DNA of 64,000 bases, taken from Halocaridina rubra. Taxonomy: Eukaryota > Arthropoda > Malacostraca > Decapoda > Atyidae. The stretch lies in assembly GCA_037179515.1 (NCBI GenBank), contig JAXCGZ010015165.1:98501-162500 (forward strand), in the 5' to 3' direction. How positions within the stretch are numbered: the stretch's first letter is position 1; every line of letters starts with the position of its first letter. This document shows positions 1 to 9,530 of the stretch, one piece after another. The notes under the pieces are model-generated. The model ran no database searches, was not told the origin of the DNA, and saw only the letters and a program-made list of their open reading frames with translations. A program made the position numbers and the translations under genes.

Positions 1-800
1 TGTCGTTTCTGTTTCCGCATTTGCAGTGTCCTCTATACTACTCTACCTGGGTGACAGAGGTAATCGTTGAGTTGAGGCCAAAGTCTTGGCATACATCTGT
101 GGTGCCGGGAAACAAAATCGTGCTCACCACCTCTGGGATTCGGGGCAGTATTTCATAAAATTTAATTTAAAAAAATTTAATTCAATTCTTTTAATGTTAT
201 TGCATTTCCAAAATTAAAAGAAAGTTGAATTCTGAGTTTCATTTAACTGAGTAGTGGTATATGGGTGGGGTGTTCTACTACAAATATCTGTCCTGTCTGT
301 TTGTGAGCTCTTAATTATAGCGCACACCCCCATGGGTCAAAAAAATGCTAAATTTTTTTATTAGCTAAGAACCTTCCTTAAACCCTCAAGAATATGAAAA
401 AAATACGCAGTTTACTATTTTTGAAGATCTGTGGCATCACATTCCCTCCCTAAACCACCCTACCCCCACCCTCCAAGGAACCCAAACATCAATCCCAGTA
501 TACTACGTGCGAATCTGATGCCCCACATGCTAGGTTTTTTCAGATTTTCATACATTTGCTTCATTTCTACGTAGAATGTAGACATATCTATCATAAATAA
601 CACAATAATGCTTCATGTCATAATGAGTAAGCAATATTTTGTGTAATTTTTTCCTCTGAAAAAAAAAAAAAAAAAAAAATAAAGCTTATGCCATTTTTTT
701 ACGTGTTCAAACACTAGATTAGTCTCGTTCCCAGCTTGTATAAACATCTCTTTTCTCGTCCCAGCTCATCAGTTAGTTCCTTCACGATACTGCTAGATAC
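1..800. other. Non-coding flank of Mutator-like element
   Basis: No gene is seen. The stretch is AT-rich with a 19-base A run near 661-679. It probably includes the 5' non-coding part of the Mutator-like element that follows. A short motif around 322-335 (CACCCCCATG) is weakly matched in inverted orientation near 3010 and could be a terminal inverted repeat remnant, but this is too weak to mark the ends. Confidence 0.4.
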
Positions 801-902
801 GTGAAGAAAGTGAAAGTTTTTGTTTCTGATTTTCTTTTTATTGGATTTTATTTTAGTGAACTTGGTTTTTATTTTAGTGAATCAAGATCAGTGATAGCAG
901 CA

Positions 903-2277
903 ATGCCTCGGAGAAAGGCTGCTGCAAAGAAGGCATTTACGAAGAGAAAAGAACAATGTTTATCTGTTGTTACTGGTATGGATCAGCGAGTGGTTGCCAT
1001 AGAATCGAAGCAACGCCTTCCACTGTTGACACTGAATCAGCTGTTTCTCCCTCAGCTGTTTCTTCCTCATCAAGAAAACTAACTTACAGTAAGGACATCC
1101 TTCAATTTACGAAGACAGTAGATAAAGAGAATATTATTTAGTGAATCAAAATATTTGAAAAATCTAGCTATTGACTGCAGCAATTGCAGTGAGAAGGCAT
1201 CAGTAAATCCAAGCCTTGGTGTTACAATGGGAAGCTCTATCAAAGTGAATTCAACGTGTGAAAATTGTGGAAGTATTGTCAGTGATGAAACTTCTTCTTT
1301 TCATGAGGGAAGTGAGAAGTATGAAGTAAATATGAGAATGGTAGAATTTGCTTTAGTTGAAAATGGATATGCATCATTGCAAAACTTTTGTAAAGTGTTT
1401 GAATCACCCATTCCATCCAGTTCATGGTTTTTTGAAATGACAAAAATTGTGGAGGAAAGAGGTATACAGCAGTGTGAAGAAACATTGAATAAAGTTAGAA
1501 AATTTGTACATAACAAATTGGAGAGAGAAAATGAAGATAATTCAGAGATAAAAGATGTGGCAGTGAGTTGCGATGGATCTTGGTCAAAAAGGGGTTTTAC
1601 ATCTAAATGTGGTGTTGTGTGTGTAATTCACTTAGACACAGGATTTGTAATAGACTTTGAAATTTTGTCTAAGTATTGTGCAGTTTGTAATGAACATATG
1701 AATGATGATGATCCAGACAACAGGTGGTATGAAGAACATGAGAATAGTTGTCAAAAGAACTTTGATGGTAGTTCACCAGCTATGAAAACGGCAGGATGGT
1801 GTAGGTTGTGGGCAAGAAGTGTTGAAAAATGTAAAATGAGATATGTGAGAGTTATATCAGATGGGGATTCGAAAGCTTATAGCTCTGTAGTTGATGCAAA
1901 ACCTTATGGTGCTGATGTTATTATACGAAAAGAAGAATGTATGAATCATGCGCAGAAGAGAATAGCCAATGAGTCCTTACATCATGTCTTGTGGTCATTT
2001 GCCTCAAAAACAAAATTTTTTTGGCCTTCAAAGAATGAAATTCATGTTTGCTAAGGGAATTATACAGTTCAATCATAGATTCCTAACTGCAACTTTCTCT
2101 GGCTTAGGGGAAGTTGGGTTTGCTGTGGCAGCAAGACAAGAGAAAGAACGACTGAGGAAGGATTTAGCAGTGACAAAACAAAAGGAAATAAGAAGAAATA
2201 AAAGGAGGAGAATCATAGAAGAAGAAGCTAAGAAAACAAGAGAAGAAGGAACAACATATGAAGCAGGAGGATTTTGA
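903..2277 (+). pseudogene. Mutator-like (Phantom-type) transposase, frame-shifted and internally deleted
   Basis: This is the remnant of a cut-and-paste DNA transposase of the arthropod Mutator-like group. The natural start is the basic N-terminus MPRRKAAAKKAFTKRK at 903. The frame then shifts (to the 956-1141 frame, SAVSPSAVSSSSRKL) and back at 1155, where a 299-residue stretch carries a CSNC/CENCG zinc-type pair. The core follows, with SCDGSWSKRG near 1565 (first Asp), ISDGDSKA near 1857 (second Asp) and KEECMNHAQKR near 1929 (candidate Glu). After about 1990 the family's next domain is missing, and the open frame changes again to a charged tail ending YEAGGF at 2277, which looks like the family's C-terminal end. 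At least two frameshifts plus an internal deletion mean it cannot encode an active enzyme. Family placement rests on motif recognition only. Confidence 0.75.
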
Positions 2278-3103
2278 ATAACTGGGTAGAGGTCAGACTG
2301 GAGAATAGGGAAGAGGCCCACCCCTGGCAAAAAGAAACCGTATTCAATGAGATTTTGACCTCAGCAACCCCCAGGGGTGAGGCAAAATCCTTTTGCCGAC
2401 AAAGGCCAAACTTAAAATAACTTATATTGGTAAGTAAATGAAAATTTTTGACAAAGTAGTGATGTGGTAACAGTTTATATATTTATTTAATTTTTAATCG
2501 CGTTTTTCTCAAAACTAACTTCTTTGCCTTTAGGTACACTTTTTGCCCAAAATTATTGATCAAATTGATTGATTTTTGGAGGCAAGGTAGGTTTGTTATT
2601 TATGTACAGGTATGTGCTTGAATTTTTCCAAAAACAAATATTTTTATTTTTATGATTATTTTTTTTTATTTTTTTCCGTTTTTGCTAAATTTCCATTTTT
2701 TGGTGGAATAAAAATTCACAAACAATTCTCAGTTACACAAAATAGGAAAAATAGCTACCTTGGCATGCAAAAGAACATTTTAGCTATATAATCATATCAA
2801 TAACATTAATTTTGATTCTTAATTTTTTTTGGAAAATGTACCGAAATGATTTTTTTCCTTTTTTTTTATCATAACTATATTTTTTTTTTCAAAACGCAAA
2901 AATACTTGTGCAATATAAAGGTGCTGTAGGCACTGTAATGTCACAAAAAAATCCTCCTCCTAAGTCAAATACTTTTTTTTTGGGAAATATTTTTCTGAAA
3001 AATCCTTCACGGGGGTGGAGGGTATCCTTAACCGAGTTCAGTACATTGAGTCTCCTTAATAAAACAGAATCTTAACAACTCTCCATTCCCCCAACACCTG
3101 TAT
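2278..3103. other. AT-rich 3' flank of the Mutator-like element
   Basis: No coding signal. The sequence is strongly AT-rich with many T runs and is likely the 3' non-coding part of the Mutator-like element up to roughly 3060. The exact terminus could not be placed by eye. Confidence 0.4.
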
Positions 3104-3346
3104 GCAAGAATTTGCCAAATTTATCAAAAGTGACGGTTACGTTTCTCAGCAAGTTTTTAACTGTGCTGAAACCGGACTATTTTGGAAGAAATGACTAAAA
3201 AGACCTATATAACCCAAGAGGAGAAGTCACTGCCTGGCCACATTCTAATGAAGGACAGGCTTACAGTTTTATTGTGTACTAATCCTATTGGGGACTACAA
3301 GATAAAGCCACTTTTAGTCAATTACTTTGAAAATGCACTCGTTTTT
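3104..3346 (+). pseudogene. Tigger/pogo transposase fragment, copy 1, 5' half
   Basis: Translation gives FAKFIKSDGYVSQQVF, then NCAETGLFWKK, then KSLPGHILMKDRLTVLL and NPIGDYKIKPLLV. This is the DDE_1 core of the Tigger branch of pogo transposases, in which the Asp/Glu of the NCAETGLFWKK block belongs to the catalytic centre. The N-terminal CENP-B-like DNA-binding region is absent. The reading breaks at 3346 where a LINE has inserted, and resumes at 6015 with LKARLPVMWRSNPKAW. It is a dead partial copy. Confidence 0.85.
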
Positions 3347-3358
3347 CTTTTTTTTTCT

Positions 3359-3570
3359 TTGATATTCTCCCTTGAGGATGAGTGGACCTTCCCTTTTTGG
3401 TCCGCAGGTGGGGTAAGATTTTGTTGATTGGAGGTGGTATTCACTCTTGAGGGCGAATGGGCTTTCCTATTTCGGTGCGGAGGTGGGGTGAAATCTGGTT
3501 ATTGTTGGTGGTTTTCACTCCTGAGGGCGATCGGACTTTCCTATTTTGGCCCGCAGGTGAGGTTGTGCAA
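3359..3570 (-). repeat. Three ~75-bp tandem repeats in the LINE 3' end
   Basis: Three diverged units start near 3371, 3447 and 3521. Each reads (plus strand) CTTGAGGrmGA...GGACTTTCCyTTTTGG...GCAGGTGGGG. They form the 3' untranslated end of the RNase H LINE. Single units recur inverted at 5897-5960 and as an isolated 3' end near 54640. Confidence 0.75.
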
Positions 3571-4111
3571 AACTGTAAAGATAGTGGAAAACATAAGTGT
3601 ACAGTTGAGGTTTATTAGTTTACATCAATCAATTCAATGAATTCCTGTTTTGGTGGTGAGAGAGAGTTATTACATGGTTATCTTGGTGGAGGGTATTGAC
3701 TGATGATATTTAGTAGACTGTTCATATAGTTGTTTGTTGCTAGTCTGATTATGGAGTTAGCAACATGAAGGACATTTGGATCTACGCTGGATGTTGCGGG
3801 GGCACCAGTTTTCCATCAAATTTCTGAAAAGAAATCACACTCAAGGATGTAGTGGAGCAGTGGATGTGGTGAGGCTACCTGGCAGAAGGTGCATTCCCTG
3901 ATGATATCATCCACTATTCGCCAGGTGCACTTGTACCCGAGTCTCAGACGGTACACATTTATCGCCGTGCTTCATTGAAGGTTCTTAGGCAGGGTGATGC
4001 GCTGAAGATCAGTGGTGGCTTTGTACCACCAGGTGAAGGGGAAGCCAATGTCTGTACACAGGTTGTTTTTAGTTATTAAGACGTTAAGGAGTGACTTGGT
4101 GGCTTTGTTTC

Positions 4112-4432
4112 TTATCTGTTGAATCCCAGGAGGCAGAGATATTTGGATGTCTGCTTTAAGAGTGATTGTTTTGCAGCTTGATCGGCTTCCTCATTCCCCT
4201 TAATGCCGACGTGGCTGGGAATCCAGGCAAGAGTGATGGCTTTTTCAAGGCTGGTTGTCCTGTGGTAGTGGCTGAGAATGGTGGTGATGATACGTACATT
4301 GTCTCTGAGGAGTGGCTTCTTGATGGCCTGTAAGGTGTCTTTTGAGTCAGAGAGAATTATGGCATGGTCAGCTCCTTGCTGGATGAAGAAGTCGATGGTG
4401 TTGGCTATGGCAACAAGCTCAGTCTGGAGCAA
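4112..4432 (-). pseudogene. RNase H domain of the LINE
   Basis: The 106-residue frame contains LQTELVAIANTIDFF (catalytic Glu block), AIILSDSKDTLQAI (catalytic Asp block) and LAWIPSHVGIKGNEEADQAAK (the C-terminal HVG..GNE.AD block). This is a clear retroelement-type RNase H, which degrades the RNA strand of the RNA-DNA hybrid. It is in a different frame from the RT upstream at 4683-5825, so a frameshift lies between 4432 and 4683. The first catalytic Asp strand lies in that interval and was not recovered in frame. Confidence 0.85.
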
Positions 4433-4682
4433 TGAGCAGGAGTTTGACAGTCTCCAGGATAGGACGTGCTTTCCAGTGGTGAAGGCAGCTGCTGAGGCTC
4501 CAGTTTCTTGGTTTACTGAACCATCAGTGTAGAAGACTTGAGAGTTCGGCCTGCTTCTGCTCTGAATTTTGTCCTTGTATGTGTTTTTAAGGGCAAGCGG
4601 GTTTACCTAGCTTTTGGGGTTGTCAGGGAGCTCGATCTTTATGTTGAGTGGTTGGTCATTCCATGGGGGTGGGCATCAGTAT

Positions 4683-5825
4683 TCAGGAAGCAGTGTCCTG
4701 TATCTTGGCTAGGATGTCCTCCCTGACTGGCAGTGCTTGCAGGCTAGCGCAGACCTTGGCTGCCCAGGTTCTAGGATGGTGGTCAGGATGGTGATTGAGG
4801 GCTAGATGGAGATTTGTGCCAGCTAGGCATTGATGTTGGGCAGTGGTGGTTTTGGCTATAAAGAGGGTCAGTCTTTGCTGTGCTCTGAATTTGAGTGGCA
4901 TGAATCCCGATTCCATCTGGATGTTTTCTCTCTTGGTCCACTTGGGGGCTCCTAGCATGGTACGCATGGCGTTGTTTTGAATGACTTCTATCTTGTCCCA
5001 CTGTTGGTCTTTTAGTAGCCATAGTGTGGGACAAGCATAGCCTATGAGGCTGCGTATGGCTTGTGCATAGAAGCTTTTGAGGACATTAAATGATACACCA
5101 TTGTAGAGTCCCGACATCCAACCAAGGACCGCTTGTCGCTGGCTGCATTTGTCGCGCAAGTGTTGAATTTCAGGTTCAAAGGTTAGTTTGCCGTCGATGA
5201 TTACACCCAGGTATTGGTGCTTGGTAACCCAGTCCACAGGCTCGTTACCTATGACCAGATTAGTGTCTGGTCTCCTCTGGTGGATGGGAAGGGCCTTGAT
5301 TTTAACTCCGAGGAAGATGGAGGCTTGGTGAATCTTGGTGAGGCAGCGCTGTGTCTTGTTAGAGATTCTGTCACCTATCATGACAAGGGCAAAGTCAACC
5401 GCATAATTGAAGAGTTTGGCTCCATGTGGTAGTGCGATGTCCATGAGTTTTTCCATGAGACAATTAAAGAGGAAGGGGCTAAGGATTCCACCTTGGGGGG
5501 TCCCATTTTCGTGGTTTTTGTAGGTAGAGTAGTGCCCTTCTACTTTGACTCGTGCACTACAGTTTTGTAGACTCTGCTTGATCCATGAGAGAAGGTTATC
5601 TTTGATCTGCTTTGCAATGAGAGCTGAGAGTATCACTGACGCATTGGCTAGTTCAAAGGCCTTCTCTAGGTCTAGAAAAACGATGTATCCACGGCAGTTG
5701 TTGATAAATGATAGCATGGAGGCTATGCATTCTAAGGTGCCTAAGCCAGGCTGGTAGGCAAACATGTTTTGTGGGAAGGATGGGCATTTCCAGCGGATTC
5801 TTATAAGTACCATCTTTTCTGCCAT
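4683..5825 (-). pseudogene. LINE reverse transcriptase with mutated YADD box
   Basis: The 380-residue frame shows FAYQPGLGTLECI (finger region), FLDLEKAFE (first catalytic Asp), NGTPQGGILSPFLFN and a thumb-like C-terminal region. The active-site box reads FNYAVDFALV at about residues 139-148: the first Asp of the normal YADD is replaced by Val at about 143, so the enzyme should be inactive. The frame opens at an internal Met and the true N-terminus lies in the truncated part. It belongs to the insertion at 3347-6014. Confidence 0.85.
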
Positions 5826-5896
5826 CTTGCTCAGGCAGCTTAGGGGGGAGACGGGGCGAGGGTTGTCAGGGTCCTGTGGTTTTGGGATGGGCTGAT

Positions 5897-5960
5897 TTTC
5901 CCCACCTGCAGGCCAAAAGGGAAGGTCTGCTCACCCTCAAGGGAGAACATCAAGGAAAAA
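5897..5960 (+). repeat. Inverted copy of the LINE 3' tail
   Basis: CCCACCTGCAGGCCAAAAGG, a GGTCTGCTCACCCTCAAGG block, GAGAACATC and an A run form the reverse complement of 3350-3413. The same 3' tail unit therefore sits at both ends of the insertion in opposite orientation. Confidence 0.7.
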
Positions 5961-6014
5961 AAAATGAATGTCTGCTCTGTTCCATGAGGCTGGTCTGATT
6001 CTTTTTGTGTGTAA

Positions 6015-6268
6015 TCGTTTTTAAGCGTAATAACGTGTTGAAGGCTAGACTTCCAGTAATGTGGAGGTCGAATCCAAAGGCTTGGGTAGCAAGGAGTTTA
6101 TTCACAGAGTGGCTGACTGAAGTTTTTGTGCCAGCTGTTAAGAAATATCTTTAGGAAAAAGATTTGCCCCGTAATTATCTTTTTATAGTGGACAGTGCTC
6201 TTGGCCAACTTTTAAGTTTTGAAGAAGACCTTGCTATAGAATACAACTTCATAAAAGTAAAATTTAAG
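6015..6268 (+). pseudogene. Tigger/pogo transposase fragment, copy 1, 3' half
   Basis: The reading resumes after the LINE with NNVLKARLPVMWRSNPKAW, LFTEWLTEVFVPAVKKYL, a stop codon, EKDLPRNYLFIVDSALGQ and SFEEDLAIEYNFIKVKF. This continues the DDE core (IVDSA, normally LVDNA, holds the second catalytic Asp). It stops at about 6268, where Gypsy-derived sequence begins. The 3' flanking TCGTTTTT matches the 5' half, showing that both halves were one element. Confidence 0.8.
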
Positions 6269-6289
6269 CACATGTTGCAGGGCAAAACA

Positions 6290-6864
6290 CAATATTACTT
6301 ACACATCATAAACCTTTAGCTTTTGCGATAAAAAATCATAATACTGCAAAACTAGATAAGCAGCAACATTTTTGGTCCTTAATCACTTAGTACGTACCTA
6401 ACATAGGGCACATAATTGGTGCAGACAGTGTAATGGCTGATTGTTTTTCAATCTCATAACCTATATCTGCTGTTTCTGTGGATATGTATGATTTAACTGG
6501 CATAGTTGAAATCCAGGTGACTGATACAGAAATTCTCGATTATAGAGATAGATTGAGACTGTTTAATTTACAGAGCATGATATGTACTACAACTCCTAAG
6601 CACCTAATCCAAGACCATTTCTCCCCCTCATCTTATCATATCTCAGTTATCCAACATTTACATAATATTTCACATCCTGATATCAAAACTACAATGCACC
6701 TCATCAAGGCTAGGTATTTGTGGTTCAATGTGGATTGTGATATAAGAAAGTTGGACTAAGGAGTGTACCTCCTGCCAACAAGCCAAGGCACGGCATCATA
6801 CTTGGGCACCTATCACTAATTTTACAGCACCTCTTTGCAATATTTGTGTTTGTCCATTTAGGTT
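6290..6864 (+). pseudogene. Ty3/Gypsy retrotransposon fragment: RNase H end and integrase zinc-binding region
   Basis: With frame changes the translation gives THHKPLAFAIKNHNTAKLDK, HIIGADSVMADC (the C-terminal end of Gypsy RNase H), VSVDMYDLTGI, and then HNISHPDIKTTMHLIKARY followed by a CTSCQQAK-type pair near 6765. Together these form the H2C2 zinc-binding head of a Gypsy integrase. A stop at 6759 and further shifts break the frame. It ends at TA (6865-6866), where Tigger copy 2 begins, so the integrase core was split by that insertion. No LTRs are visible. Confidence 0.8.
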
Positions 6865-7134
6865 TACAGTAATATCTCTAGTCACCAACTCAATCCGTTC
6901 CTTAACTCTGTTCGTGAGTCAAAGAGTTAAATTTTATGCATGTAAAACAAATTAATCCGTTCTCCAGCACCAGAAATATATCTTTTAATTTTTTTTATGG
7001 ACATAAACATGCATAAATACACCTGTAATATGAGAACACATTAATAATAGAAAGAAATTCTACTCTACTAAAAAAAAACATGGTACAATACTGTATTTAT
7101 CTTTGTGGTTGACTGTTGCTGGCACACATGAATA

Positions 7135-7515
7135 ATGGAGAAGAAAAAGAAGAAGAAGAAGAAGAAGAAGAAGAAGAAGAAGAAGAAGAAGAAGAAGAAG
7201 AAGAAGAAGAAGAAGAGGAGAAGAAGAAGAAGAAGAAGAAGAAGAAGAAGAAGAAGAAGAAGAGAGAAGAAGAAGAAGAAGAAGAAGAAGAAGAAGAAGA
7301 AGAAGAAGAAGAAGAAGAAGAAGAAGAAGGATGGAGGAGGAGGAGGAGGAGAAGAAGAAGAAGAAGAAGAAGAAGAAGAAGAAGAAGAAGAAGAAGAAGA
7401 AGAAGAAGAAGAAGAAGAAGAAGAAGAAGAAGAAGAAGAAGAAGAAGAAGAAGAAGAAGAAGAAGAAGAAGAAGAAGAAGAAGAAGGAGGAGGAGGAGGA
7501 GGAGGAGGAGGAGGA
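7135..7515. repeat. GAA/AAG trinucleotide microsatellite (~380 bp)
   Basis: An almost uninterrupted purine tract of (GAA)n, with a few AGG/GAGA interruptions near 7215, 7262 and 7330 and a (GAG)n end at 7485-7515. It creates long artefactual poly-Glu, poly-Lys and poly-Ser frames. It lies just past the C-terminal coding remnant of Tigger copy 2 and probably expanded within that element's 3' part. Confidence 0.95.
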
Positions 7516-7529
7516 AGATTACTCCTTGG

Positions 7530-9292
7530 AAGGAGAGTCCTCTTCCATAAAACCGTTAGGTAACTATTCAGGTACAGGCTGTACTTCAAGTGTTTTCTCT
7601 CTATGTTTTCTTTTGGAAGGTGGTTCTCTGGATACTGGCACAAGAAAACGATCCAGAGAAATTTGTCTTTTTCTTTGCTGATATATTTTCCTAAAGTGAG
7701 ACATTACATTATCATTTAAAATGTTCACTGCTCTGTTGCTCACAGTTTTCTCTGGGTGATGAATCTCGATGAAAGCCTGAACATCACTCCACTTACTGAA
7801 AAATTCTTTAAATTATTCACTGGAATTTTTTATCCTCTCTTCCCCTTCCTCTGATGACTGCTCCTCTTGGGGAGTCTTCACCTGTTCACGTTGCATCTCT
7901 ATTAGTTCTTTGATGGCGAGTTCTTGTTTTTGATCCTCCATCAGCTCTTCCACATCCTCCTCAATGACCTCTAAGCCCAAACTTTTGCCCGTGGCCACCA
8001 TTTAGTTTATAATTTTAATAGCTAACTTCTGCTTGAAACCCTCAAAGTATCTATCAGCCACACAACTTGGCCAAACTTTTCTCCAGGTGGAGTTCAATGT
8101 GCAGTATGAGACCTCCTTCCATGCCTTGTCAACGAGGCCAGTGCAGTGGAGGATATTAAAGTTGTCTTTCTAGAATTCACAAAGGGTCAAATCCATGTCA
8201 TTGATGATCTGGAAACACCTGGAAAAGAGACCCTTTGGAAGCAGCTTCTTAAAATTGGAAATTGCTTGCTGGTCCATGGGCTGGAGGAGAAGAGTGGTGT
8301 TGGGAGGCAGAAATTTGACTTTTATGAAGTTGTATTCTATGGCAAGGTCTTCTTCAAAATTGAAAGTTGGCCAGGAGCATTGTCCATTATAAGAATACAA
8401 TTATGGGGCAAATATTTTTCCTAAAGATATTTATTTAACAGCTGGCACAAACACTTCAGTCAACCACTATATGAATAAACTCCTTGTTACCCAAGCCTTT
8501 GTATTCAACCTCCACATTACTGGAAGTCTAGCTTTCAACATCTTATTGCGCTTAAAAACGAGTGGATTTTCAGTGTAATAGAATAAAGTGGCTTAATCTT
8601 GCAGTGCCCATTAGTACACAATAAAACTGTAAGCCTGTCCTTCTTTAGTTTGTGGCCAGGCAGTGACTTCTCTTGGGTCATATAGGTCTTTTTAGTCATT
8701 TTCTTCCAAAATAGTCCGGTTTCAGCACAGTTAAAACTTGCTGAGAAACGTAACCTTCACTTTAGATAAATTTGGCGAATACTAGCACAAAGGCATCAGC
8801 AACCTTTTGGTCCAAACTAGTCGCTTCTCCATGCCTAGCAACACTAAGAATATCAGTTCGTTGGCAAAATTTCTCAACCAGCCTTTACTGGCTTTAAATT
8901 CATCAATTTCAGCACCACTAGAACTTGGAGTGTTTCCTACTAAATCATGGTGTATTTGTAGAGCCTTATCGCATATTTTAGCTTCACTAACCCTATCTTC
9001 CGCTGTGTTTCATTTATCCAAACCAACAATAAGTTTTCTACCTCTTTTATCAACTGTGACCTATTCTTCATTAATATAGTCACTCCTTTAGCCATATCAG
9101 CTGCCTTTAAGACCTCTTTATTTTTCAAGATAGTACAGATGGATAATTTTGCCATATTATACGTGTGGCGAGATCAGAAACACAAACACCGATTCCATGT
9201 TTAGCAATTATTTCTTTCTTTGGTTCCACTGTTATATGCTTAGGCTTTTTAATGCCACTATCACTAACGCACTTAACTTTCTAAGGAGCCAT
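7530..9292 (-). pseudogene. Tigger transposase copy 2, nearly full length but disrupted
   Basis: Read on the minus strand from ATG at 9292: MAPKKLSALV start, then MAKLSICTILKNKEVLKAAD (HTH region, 9155-9096), KNRSQLIKEVENLLLVWINE, the DDE core around 8760-8560 (same blocks as copy 1), FNFEEDLAIEYNFIKVKFLP and NTTLLLQPMDQQAISNFKKL at about 8355-8250, GKSLGLEVIEEDVEEL near 7990, and the C-terminal block QISLDRFLVPVS near 7650. Many stops and shifts are present. All family blocks occur in order, so this was once a complete transposase. Confidence 0.85.
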
Positions 9293-9530
9293 AATTAGGG
9301 CTAGCTTAAAATAAATGTCAAAACAATGGAAACTACAACAAAAGAACAATGAACAAACTACACAGCACAGGCACCAATGCAGAACTGAAAGCAATTACAT
9401 GGTCGCCCGGGCGAACGCGAACATGGTTGCCTGGGTGGGTGTATTTACCTAATTGTATTTACCTAATTGTGTTTACGGGAAAGAGACCAAAGCTCGTATC
9501 TTCCAGTCTCCTGATCGGTTCCATTTATAC

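Larger units (their letters stand above)
3347..6014 (-). mobile_element. RNase H-bearing LINE (I/Tad/LOA/R1-like) inserted in Tigger copy 1
   Basis: A 2.67-kb non-LTR element lies on the minus strand and splits Tigger copy 1. The flanks carry an 8-bp direct repeat TCGTTTTT at 3339-3346 and 6015-6022, as expected for a target-site duplication. On its coding strand it contains a reverse transcriptase (5825-4683), an RNase H domain (4432-4112), then a 3' region of short repeats ending in an A-rich tail at about 3347-3358. The endonuclease and ORF1 are missing, so it is 5'-truncated. Frameshifts and a mutated RT active site show it is dead. The clade is inferred from the RT style (NGTPQGGILSPFLFN) plus the RNase H domain. 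Confidence 0.8.
6867..9440 (-). mobile_element. Tigger/pogo element copy 2
   Basis: The plus-strand left end reads TA then CAGTAATATCTCTAGTCACC, followed by ACTCAATCCGTTCC and GTTCGTGAGTCAAAGAGTTA. This is the terminal and subterminal sequence typical of Tigger elements. The transposase remnant lies on the minus strand from 9292 to about 7530. The other terminus is not seen: CR1 copy A starts at 9441, so the 5' TIR is deleted or displaced. The element sits inside Gypsy integrase sequence. Confidence 0.75.

Noticed and set aside
7116..7681. Long poly-Glu, poly-Lys, poly-Arg and poly-Ser open frames on both strands
   Set aside because: They are translations of the GAA/AAG microsatellite and have no codon diversity or flanking gene structure.
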